This document shows, piece after piece, positions 9,743 to 15,674 of a DNA stretch of 16,350 nt. A program made the position numbers and the translations under genes. The notes below the pieces were generated by a model. The model saw nothing but the letters and a program-made list of their open reading frames with translations, had not been told where the DNA came from and searched no databases. Location: assembly GCA_046728075.1 (NCBI GenBank), contig JBKPDV010000225.1:1-16350 (forward strand), read 5' to 3'. Every line of letters begins with the position of its first letter. Positions within the stretch are counted from its first letter, which is position 1. This DNA is from JBKPDV01 sp046728075. Its GTDB lineage: Bacteria; Acidobacteriota; Thermoanaerobaculia; UBA5066; Gp7-AA6.

Positions 9743-10990
9743 TCAATCACTCAATTCCGACAGTGTCGTATCGAGCAAGGCCCGGCGCTCGCCGTCCAGA
9801 CGGTGAAACAGCGGCTCGAGCACGAGCGCGACGCGATCCTCCCGCTCTGTCGAGATCGCGTAGAGATTCGGTGACACGGCCTCGAGGATCTCGGCCACGG
9901 TGATCCTGTCGGGGCGCTGCGCGAGCCAGTATCCATGCTGCTCATCCCCTTCCACGAGCTTTCGGTCCTGCAGGCATTTCAGCATCTCCTGGGCCTCGGA
10001 GGTGCGACCCTCCTGACGATCCGAAAGCTCCCGGAAGGTATGCGGGCCCTCGCGCGCCAGGATGAGCAGCATCCGAATCGCGTTTTCCGCCCGGCCGGCG
10101 GGACGGCTTCCTTCGACACGGCGGCGGGCGACGCCCGTCTGCAGGACGTGCGTCAACTCGACTCCCAGGAGCACCAGGACCCAGACGAGATAGATCGAGA
10201 CAAGCGACAAGAGGAGAAGAGTCAGTGAGCCGGTGATCAGGTTCACGCGGGACAGCGCCCGAACGTAGAGTCGGAAGAGAGACCTCAAGAGCTCGAGGGA
10301 GAAAGCGACGGAGGCCGCCGCGGTCGCGGCGGAGCCCCAGTTCACCCGGACGCTCGGCAGGAAGCGGTACAGAAGCGTCAGCGCCGTGAACTCCGCCGCC
10401 AGGGGAAAGAGAGAGCTCGCCGCCTGGGAATCCAGGAACCCTCCCATGCCGGAGCGACGGAGCAGCCGCGCGCCGAGCGCGATCGAGCCCATCAGGAGGG
10501 TAAATGCGAACAGAACGAGCACATAGAGGGCCGCCCGCGACCAGAAGCGCCGCCGCTTGGGCGCCCCCCAGACAGCGTTGAAGATTCCCTCGATGATGAA
10601 GATCAGGCGCAGCGAGGCGACGAGAAGGATGACGAGACCGATGCCCGAGATCGCGCTGGACTCGGACACGAACTCGCGCAGGTTATCGGTGACGCGGGCG
10701 GTGTGGTACGGAAGGATCGCGTTGACGATATCGAGAATCGTCCCGACGTTCTCCTGAAAGAAGGCGGCCAGAAGAAAGGCGAAGGTCGCGAGCAGAGGAA
10801 CCGCCGCCAGGAGCGAGGCAAACGAGAGAGAATCGGCGAGGTCCACCCCTCTGTCTGCCCGAAATCCCCGGAGCGTCTCCACCAGGATCTCCTTGAGGAC
10901 GAGGGCCCCCCGTAGAAAACGCTCCGGGATCCCCGGAAAGCGTTTTCGGGCCTTCTGTAGGGCCGCTCCTACTCGCTGACTCTTCGGCAT
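9743..10990 (-). CDS. YihY/BrkB (UPF0761) family inner-membrane protein with winged-helix-like C-terminus
   Basis: 415 residues, longer than the ~290 of E. coli YihY. Seen: the family N-terminal pattern DLADSLSFASLLAAVPLL (50-67), then hydrophobic segments near 55-78, 115-138, 153-175, 193-212, 220-240 and 253-283, consistent with six helices (PF03631). After a basic linker, residues ~300-360 (ENAIRMLLILAREGPHTFREL through VEGDEQHGYWL) look like a winged-helix fold, with a further helical tail. Members were once annotated as ribonuclease BN, which is now considered wrong; their true role is unresolved. The tail could bind nucleic acid or protein, which is inference. The last codons (SELSD) fall in repeat-derived DNA. 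It is divergent from the DUF883-like gene, sharing a 145-bp upstream region. The start is ATG 10990; a weak GAAG precedes it directly. Confidence 0.85.
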   Translation of the reverse strand: MPKSQRVGAALQKARKRFPGIPERFLRGALVLKEILVETLRGFRADRGVDLADSLSFASLLAAVPLLATFAFLLAAFFQENVGTILDIVNAILPYHTARVTDNLREFVSESSAISGIGLVILLVASLRLIFIIEGIFNAVWGAPKRRRFWSRAALYVLVLFAFTLLMGSIALGARLLRRSGMGGFLDSQAASSLFPLAAEFTALTLLYRFLPSVRVNWGSAATAAASVAFSLELLRSLFRLYVRALSRVNLITGSLTLLLLSLVSIYLVWVLVLLGVELTHVLQTGVARRRVEGSRPAGRAENAIRMLLILAREGPHTFRELSDRQEGRTSEAQEMLKCLQDRKLVEGDEQHGYWLAQRPDRITVAEILEAVSPNLYAISTEREDRVALVLEPLFHRLDGERRALLDTTLSELSD

Positions 10991-11099
10991 CTTCGCGGCG
11001 CTCGACCAAGCGCCGGATCACCGTAACGGGATCGCGTGTCCGGCGCAAGCGGCGAGAGTCTTGCAACAGTCCGCACGCACGGGCGGGGCGCGCCGACGT

Positions 11100-11105
11100 T
11101 ATAAG
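11100..11105 (+). promoter_or_regulatory. Possible -10 box (TATAAG) for the DUF883-like gene
   Basis: TATAAG matches the sigma-70 -10 consensus at five of six positions and lies 30 nt before ATG 11136, in the divergent intergenic region. No recognisable -35 sits 16-18 nt upstream, so this is a weak call. Confidence 0.35.
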
Positions 11106-11135
11106 ATGGCTCCGCCTTCGAAAAAGGGGTGAAAC

Positions 11136-11423
11136 ATGGGAAAAGAAACACCGTTTGACCGGGCTCGGGATTTCGTCGAAGAGAAGATCGACCAGACCAA
11201 GGAGGTTCTGGGCGATTCCTATTCTCGCGCCCGCGACCAGTTCGACGACGTCAGCGACGATGTTCGCAAGAACGTGAAGAAGACCGCGAAGCGCCTCGAG
11301 AAGGACTACGGCTACATCTGGGATGACGCCGCCAAGTATGTCCGCGAGAGCCCGGGCACGGCGATCGCGATCGCGCTCGGAGCAGGCTTCCTGCTCGGAT
11401 ACCTGCTGCGCGGGGACGACTAA
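11136..11423 (+). CDS. Small DUF883/ElaB-YqjD-like membrane-anchored protein
   Basis: 95 residues. A charged, helical N-terminal part (DRARDFVEEKIDQTKEVL, then VSDDVRKNVKKTAKRLEKDY) resembles the amphipathic coiled helix of the ElaB/YqjD/DUF883 group. The C-terminus has one glycine/alanine-rich transmembrane helix after a conserved-looking P-G-T (residues ~73-92, AIAIALGAGFLLGYLLRG). E. coli relatives are inner-membrane proteins that bind ribosomes in stationary phase; whether this one does is inference from resemblance. The start is well supported by AAGGGGTGA 5-10 nt before ATG 11136. It is followed, across a heptamer inverted repeat, by another small membrane protein, suggesting a two-gene stress or envelope unit. 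Confidence 0.8.
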   Translation: MGKETPFDRARDFVEEKIDQTKEVLGDSYSRARDQFDDVSDDVRKNVKKTAKRLEKDYGYIWDDAAKYVRESPGTAIAIALGAGFLLGYLLRGDD

Positions 11424-11430
11424 AGTCCGC

Positions 11431-11521
11431 AGGCGCTAGGCGCTGGGCGATGGGCGATGGGCGACCGGAGCTCAGACTCTGATTCTTCCTCGACTAGCGC
11501 CGAGCGCCGAGCGCCCAGCGC
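11431..11521. repeat. Inverted pair of GC-rich heptamer arrays between two small membrane protein genes
   Basis: The left arm (11431-11465) has five 7-bp units (aggcgct twice, gggcgat twice, gggcgac). After a 28-nt spacer, the right arm (11494-11521) has four units (ctagcgc, cgagcgc twice, ccagcgc), the reverse complement pattern. The arms can pair over about 28 bp with a few mismatches. The architecture matches the repeat at 7910-7998 but with a different 7-mer. The right arm ends two bases before the ATG at 11524, so it occupies the place of the ribosome binding site. Confidence 0.7.
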
Positions 11522-11523
11522 CC

Positions 11524-11745
11524 ATGTTCAAAATCGACGCCTTCGAGGAAGCTCTGCCGCGGGAGTGGCGGGGAGTCGTGCGGGATTATCCAGCGCTCTC
11601 GGCCGCGGCTGCCGCGGCAACGGGCTTCTATCTCGGACGCCGCAGCCGCCACATCGGGCGGCGGCTGGTGGCGGCAGTCGTTTCGACGGCGATCGCGATC
11701 GCGATTCGCCAGGTGCGACGGGCAGCGGGGTTGCCTGCGCGCTAG
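11524..11745 (+). CDS. Small hypothetical membrane protein
   Basis: 73 residues: MFKIDAFEEALPREWRGVVRDYP, then an alanine-rich segment ALSAAAAAATGFYLGRR, a basic turn (SRHIGRR) and a second hydrophobic stretch LVAAVVSTAIAIAIR. I do not recognise a named family, but the P-A-L-S-A-A-A-A-A-A-T-G-F-Y-L-G-R part resembles the C-terminal anchor of DUF883-like proteins such as its upstream neighbour. There is no Shine-Dalgarno: the base just before ATG is the end of a heptamer array. Translation might depend on the upstream gene or on unfolding of the repeat stem. It is probably a real gene, given its composition and its partner; low certainty on the start. Confidence 0.6.
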   Translation: MFKIDAFEEALPREWRGVVRDYPALSAAAAAATGFYLGRRSRHIGRRLVAAVVSTAIAIAIRQVRRAAGLPAR

Positions 11746-12203
11746 CACGTTCTGCCGAACAGATACTCACCGAGAAAAGACGCCTCCGCGTCGGCCCGCC
11801 TCCCTTGGAGGCACGCGGCGGCCGGCCGCGAAGAGTAGAAACCGGCCGTCGCTGAGGGTTCGTCGCAGTTACTGCCTGCCTTCTGTTTCCCTGTTCCTTG
11901 CTCCTCACCCATCACCTCCGCCGGGAGGCGGTCCGCCGCGGAGGCTTGCGGCGTTCCTCTAGGTCAAGGTGCGAGCCCCGGAGACGGCGGGATCTCCCGG
12001 AGGAGGCCCTGTCCGAGGGCACACGCAATGATGGAGCACTTGGGAATCTGCCCCCTGTGCCCGAGAGACCGGAGCGGCGGTCCGGAGGATTCCTTCGCGG
12101 CCAGGCCGCCGCGTGCCTCCGAGGGAGATGCCGACGACTCCGGGGCGACTCGTTGCAGAACCCGGTCCAGCGAGCCATCCAGGATCGATAATCCAGCCCT
12201 CCA
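11746..12203. other. Intergenic region upstream of selD with GC-rich stem-loops, no gene seen
   Basis: About 460 bp without a convincing reading frame on either strand. It holds several possible hairpins: gcctcc-ctt-ggaggc near 11801, a 7-bp stem cctccgc (11915-11921)/gcggagg (11938-11944) with internal pairing, and gcggcgg (12074-12080)/ccgccgc (12106-12112) with a ~25-nt loop. I searched it for a tRNA-Sec (long acceptor/T helix, UCA anticodon, GTTCGA loop), RNase P, tmRNA and SRP RNA landmarks and saw none. An undescribed leader or small RNA cannot be excluded. Confidence 0.5.
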
Positions 12204-12209
12204 TATAAT
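12204..12209 (+). promoter_or_regulatory. Consensus -10 box TATAAT for a leaderless selD mRNA
   Basis: A perfect TATAAT ends 6 nt before the GTG at 12216, so transcription would start at or next to the first base of the start codon. No Shine-Dalgarno is present between them. The -35 region (12181-12186, aggatc) is poor. The combination points to a leaderless transcript. Confidence 0.55.
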
Positions 12210-12215
12210 CGCGCG

Positions 12216-13316
12216 GTGACTTACAAGCAGGCGGGCCATCCCGCGCTCTCGACGTTCGCGTCGAGCGCGGGTTGAGCCTGCAAGATCGGTCAGTTCGACC
12301 TCTCCGCGCTTCTGGCAAGACTGCCGGCCCCGGCGGACCCCAATCTGCTGGTGGGCAACGCTCAGGCCGACGACGCCGCCGTCTACCGGATCGGCGCCGG
12401 CCAGGTTCTCGTTCAGACGGTGGACTTCTTCACGCCGGTCGTGGACGACCCTTACGTCTTTGGCCAGGTCGCCGCCGCCAACGCTCTCTCCGACGTGTAC
12501 GCCATGCGCGCCCGCCCGGTGCTCGCCCTGGCGCTGGCCGCCTTCCCGACGGGCGCGCTTCCGCCCGAGATGCTCGAAGAGATCCTGCGCGGGGGAGCGG
12601 AGAAGGTCGCGGAGGCGGGCGCGGTGATCGGCGGCGGCCACTCGATCGATCACGACATCCCGCTCTACGGTCTGGCGGTCACGGGCTTCGCGCCGGAAGC
12701 ACAGATCACGCGCAACATGGGAGCGCTCCCCGGAGACGCGCTGGTGCTGACCAAGCCGCTGGGGATCGGCGTGACCGTCTCCGCCGGCCGCGCCGACAGC
12801 CTCTCGGCGGAGGGAATGGGCCGGATCTTTCACCGCGATCTGCTGGACGAATCCGCGCGCGCGGAAGTGGTTGCCGCGATGGGAACCTTGAACCGGGCGG
12901 CGGCCGAGGCGATGGAAGAATTCGAGATCCATGCCGCCACCGACGTGACGGGATATGGCCTGCTCGGCCATGCCTACGAGATGATGGACGCCTCGGGCAC
13001 GACCGGAGAGTTCTCCGTCGCGCGGATCCCCTTGCTGTCGCAGGCGCGGCGGCTGGCGGCCCGAGGAATCGCGCCGGACGGCTCTCGGGTCAATGTGCGG
13101 CATCTGCGGCCCCGCGCCGACGTGGCAACGGAGGTCTCTGACGACGACTTCCTGCTGCTCTGCGACGCGCAGACCTCCGGAGGCCTCCTGGTCTCGCTGC
13201 CCGAGCGCCAAGCCGAGTCCTACGCGTCGCGGTGTCGGGAGCGGGGCGCTCCTGCCGGCGCGGTGATCGGCCGCGTTCTGCCGAAGGGGGAAAAGACGCT
13301 GAGGGTCGTGGCCTAA
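12216..13316 (+). CDS. selD: Selenide, water dikinase (SelD), selenocysteine-containing; TGA at 12273-12275 read as Sec
   Basis: SelD makes selenophosphate from selenide and ATP, the selenium donor for Sec and selenouridine. Reading from GTG 12216, the frame gives 366 residues with one in-frame TGA at codon 20, in the context S-A-G-U-A-C-K. It aligns with E. coli Cys17-Gly-Cys-Lys20, placing Sec at the catalytic Cys and Lys23 at the catalytic Lys. The rest is canonical: LARLPAPADPNLLVG, DDAAVYRI (52-59), VQTVDFFTPVVDDPYVFG, AANALSDVYAM, GGHSIDHDIPLYG, ATDVTGYGLLGH and DAQTSGGLL. Length fits the family (E. coli 347). In-frame TAA 12189 limits the start; GTG 12216 is the only usual start before the TGA. 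The start at GTG 12351, after the TGA, would delete the active site. Next gene begins 14 nt after the stop; a DUF2007 gene and a kinase follow. Confidence 0.9.
12227..12281 (+). other. Two-tier stem-loop enclosing the Sec UGA of selD
   Basis: An inner stem of 13 bp with a 2-nt bulge (12240-12254 with 12259-12271, TTCG loop) is framed by an outer 6-bp stem, gcaggc (12227-12232) with gcctgc (12276-12281). The UGA lies in the internal loop between the stems. Base pairing is seen in sequence; any role in Sec decoding or autoregulation is inference. High GC makes some chance pairing likely. Confidence 0.5.
12283..12303 (+). promoter_or_regulatory. Bacterial SECIS-like hairpin of selD
   Basis: GGTC (12288-12291) pairs with GACC (12297-12300) around a 5-nt loop AGTTC, whose second base is G. 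Below is a 2-nt bulge (TC) and a 3-bp AGA/TCT stem. The loop begins 16 nt after the TGA. Known bacterial SECIS elements have a short upper stem, a G among the first two loop bases and a spacing of roughly 16-37 nt, which recruits SelB. All three hold here, though the stem is short. Confidence 0.6.
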
Positions 13317-13330
13317 GAAAAGGAGTCCAG

Positions 13331-13615
13331 ATGCCCCCACAAACCAAGGACTGGGTCTCGGTCGCCGAGACGGGTAACGACGAAGAGGCCGCACTGATCG
13401 CGGGCCTTTTGGAATCGCTCGGCATACCGGTCGAGGTGGAGAGCCCATCGGGATCCACTCCGTGGCCGGAGAATCTCGGCGCGTTCGGCATGAGCCGGGT
13501 CCTGGTGCCGCCCGAGCGGGCCGCGCAGGCGAGGGAGCTTCTCGCTCAGCGGCAGAGACAGTTCCGCGAGCATCCGCTCGAGGATGTCTCGAGCTCTTCC
13601 GAAGAGGACGAGTAG
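13331..13615 (+). CDS. DUF2007-domain small protein (putative signal-transducing protein)
   Basis: 94 residues from ATG 13331, preceded by AGGAG at 5-nt spacing, which fixes the start; the longer frame from 13232 lies inside selD. Seen: DWVSVAETGNDEEAALIAGLLESLGIPVEVES, a variable middle, then SRVLVPPERAAQARELLAQ, the alpha-beta pattern of DUF2007 (PF09413), a PII-like ferredoxin-fold domain without a known reaction. The tail is acidic (SSSSEEDE). It lies 14 nt after selD and 7 nt before a receptor kinase, so the three are probably one operon. It could be a small regulator or a partner of the kinase; that is inference. Confidence 0.85.
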   Translation: MPPQTKDWVSVAETGNDEEAALIAGLLESLGIPVEVESPSGSTPWPENLGAFGMSRVLVPPERAAQARELLAQRQRQFREHPLEDVSSSSEEDE

Positions 13616-13622
13616 CAGGCGC

Positions 13623-15554
13623 ATGGCGCTTCTGCCGATCGGCACGAAGGTCGGGCGATTCCAGATCACCGGCGTGCTGGGGGAAGGCGCGATGGGCGTG
13701 GTCTATCTGGCCCACGACCCGCAGATCGACCGGCCGGTCGCCCTGAAGATGCTGCGGCCCGAGGCGCTCGTCGGCGAGCACGGCAAAGAGATCGAGAGCC
13801 GGTTCCTGAAGGAAGCCAAGCTCGTCGGGCGCCTCTCCCATCCCAACGTGGTGACGATCTACGAGGCGGGCGAGGACAAGGGCACGGCCTATATCGCGAT
13901 GGAGTACGTGGAGGGGCAGCCTCTGACGGCGTGGCTCGGGCAGCAGAGCGTCCTGTCGCTGCCCGATCGAATCGGTATCGTCCGCCAGGTCGCCCAGGCC
14001 CTCGAGCATGCTCACGATCGCGGCGTCCTGCATCGCGACATCAAACCGGGCAATATCCTCCTGACTCCGGACCGGCGCGTAAAGGTCGCCGATTTCGGCA
14101 TCGGCAAACTGCTGATTCCCGGCGGCAGCGAGCTCACGCGCACCGGCCACATGGTCGGGAGCCCGGCCTACATGTCTCCCGAGCAGATCCGCGGCGAGAA
14201 GCTCGACGGCCGATCGGACCTCTTCTCGCTCGGCGTGGTCTTCTATGAGCTGCTGACCGGGGTCAAGCCCTTTCCCGGGGAATCGATTACGACGCTCGTC
14301 TATCAGATCCTGCACCTGGAGCCGCGCGATCCGGTGCTCGTCAAGCCCGAGTTGCCTCCCTCGACCAGCGATGTGTTCGTGCGGCTGCTCGCCAAGACGC
14401 CCGAAAAGCGGCCGGCCAGCGCGCGCGAGTTTCTCCAGGAGGTCGACCGGATCCAGAGCCGCCTCTCCCGTGCCGACAAGACGGCGGTGATGCCGCGCCC
14501 GGCGTCGGAAGAAAAAACCGTCGCGTCGGGAGCAGCGGGCCTTCCGCCGGCGCAGCCTCCCTCTGCTGACCGGCGGCTGGGCGGCGGTCCCGGTTATCTC
14601 TTCGGAGCGGCGGCTCTCATCCTCGCGGCGGCAGTCCTTGTCTGGATCTGGAAGTCGACCTCGCGCCCGCAGGAACGGAACGCCGCGGTCTCGCCGGCCC
14701 CCACGACTCTTCCTGCCCAACCAACGGCCGCGCCGATTCCAACGGCCGCGATCGCGACACCGCCGCCGACTGCTCCCGCGCTTCCGACCGCCGGCCCGGC
14801 TCAAGCAGCCGACGCCATCGTGGGCGCGCCGCGCATCGTCGGGGCCGGCGGGACTCCCATCTCGACTCTCTCTTCTCCGCGCCGCACGCTGACGGCCCTG
14901 GCCCTGACCCGGCAGGCTCCGACGGCGGCGCCGCGATCGGAACCGCCCCAACCGATTGCCTCGGCTGAAAAAACGACTTCCTCCCGCGAGACCCGCGAGA
15001 GCCGCGAGCCCGACAACCTGTACCGGACACGCCGATACGCGAAGTTCGGCGTCAGCCCGGACCAGGCGCGGATTTACCTGGACGGCCGTTACGTCGGAAT
15101 CGCCGATGACTGGGACGACCGCGGGGGAGGCAAGACGCTCGAGATCGGCCGCGAGGGGACGCACCGCGTGCGCCTGGAGCTGCCGGGCTACAGGACGCTT
15201 CATCTGGACGTCCTGGTGACGTCCTCCGGGGACGAGACCGTGGACATCAACGATGAGCTGAAACGCGAGTCGAAGGTCGACTATCCCAAGATTCCGAAGG
15301 TCGACGATCGCACGGTCGGCCCCGTCGAGTTCACGAAAGTCGAGCCCGCAGACGCCGTCGTCTCCGAAAACGACCGAACGTTTGGACCCGCCTCGTCTTT
15401 CGGCGCCGGATCTCCTTTAAAGCTCACCGGACCAAGAGTCCACGACCTCACCGTGTCAGCGCCCGGTCACCGATCGAAGACTTTTCGCATCCTCGTCGCC
15501 GGCAACGCCGACCGGGATGTTGCCAAGATTAAAGCCGAGCTCAAAAAGGAATGA
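13623..15554 (+). CDS. Receptor Ser/Thr protein kinase with proline-rich linker and PEGA-like exterior
   Basis: 643 residues from ATG 13623, 7 nt after the DUF2007 stop; the frame extends upstream to 13584 but only within that gene. Kinase domain about 11-275: glycine loop GEGAMGVV (20-27), catalytic Lys42 in VALKML, HRDIKPGNIL (137-146), DFGIGK (157-162), SPEQ (185-188). One transmembrane helix at about 325-343 is followed by a long low-complexity linker rich in Pro, Ala and Thr (350-450). The outer part (472-545, FGVSPDQARIYLDGRYVG through LELPGYRTLHLDVLV) is a PEGA-type domain, known on surface and kinase proteins. A second, weaker PEGA-like unit follows (565-640). It should sense an envelope signal and phosphorylate cytoplasmic targets; both are unknown. 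An intrinsic terminator lies 170 nt downstream. Confidence 0.93.
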   Translation: MALLPIGTKVGRFQITGVLGEGAMGVVYLAHDPQIDRPVALKMLRPEALVGEHGKEIESRFLKEAKLVGRLSHPNVVTIYEAGEDKGTAYIAMEYVEGQPLTAWLGQQSVLSLPDRIGIVRQVAQALEHAHDRGVLHRDIKPGNILLTPDRRVKVADFGIGKLLIPGGSELTRTGHMVGSPAYMSPEQIRGEKLDGRSDLFSLGVVFYELLTGVKPFPGESITTLVYQILHLEPRDPVLVKPELPPSTSDVFVRLLAKTPEKRPASAREFLQEVDRIQSRLSRADKTAVMPRPASEEKTVASGAAGLPPAQPPSADRRLGGGPGYLFGAAALILAAAVLVWIWKSTSRPQERNAAVSPAPTTLPAQPTAAPIPTAAIATPPPTAPALPTAGPAQAADAIVGAPRIVGAGGTPISTLSSPRRTLTALALTRQAPTAAPRSEPPQPIASAEKTTSSRETRESREPDNLYRTRRYAKFGVSPDQARIYLDGRYVGIADDWDDRGGGKTLEIGREGTHRVRLELPGYRTLHLDVLVTSSGDETVDINDELKRESKVDYPKIPKVDDRTVGPVEFTKVEPADAVVSENDRTFGPASSFGAGSPLKLTGPRVHDLTVSAPGHRSKTFRILVAGNADRDVAKIKAELKKE

Positions 15555-15674
15555 TCCAGAAATTTTCCAAGTCTCTGGCGGAAACCTAAGCTTCGTGATA
15601 TACGGCCAGTAGTTAACGGTCTTCAGGTGGGTACCAACCCTGGTCTTTCTGCGGCTTCCGGCGTAACACCCTGG

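Noticed and set aside
11746..12203. Possible selC (tRNA-Sec) upstream of selD
   Set aside because: No UCA anticodon loop, long acceptor/T helix or GTTCGA loop could be found on either strand.
12270..12280. Reading the TGA in selD as a pseudogene stop or frameshift
   Set aside because: The TGA is exactly at the catalytic Cys codon, the frame is intact on both sides and a SECIS-like hairpin follows.
12351..13316. selD starting at GTG 12351
   Set aside because: It would remove the catalytic U-A-C-K loop; strong SelD similarity continues upstream through the TGA.
11964..15203. Very long minus-strand open frame (1079 codons)
   Set aside because: It lies opposite selD, DUF2007 and the kinase, which are clear families; its translation is Arg/Gly/Ala-rich with no domain. 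It is a product of high GC.
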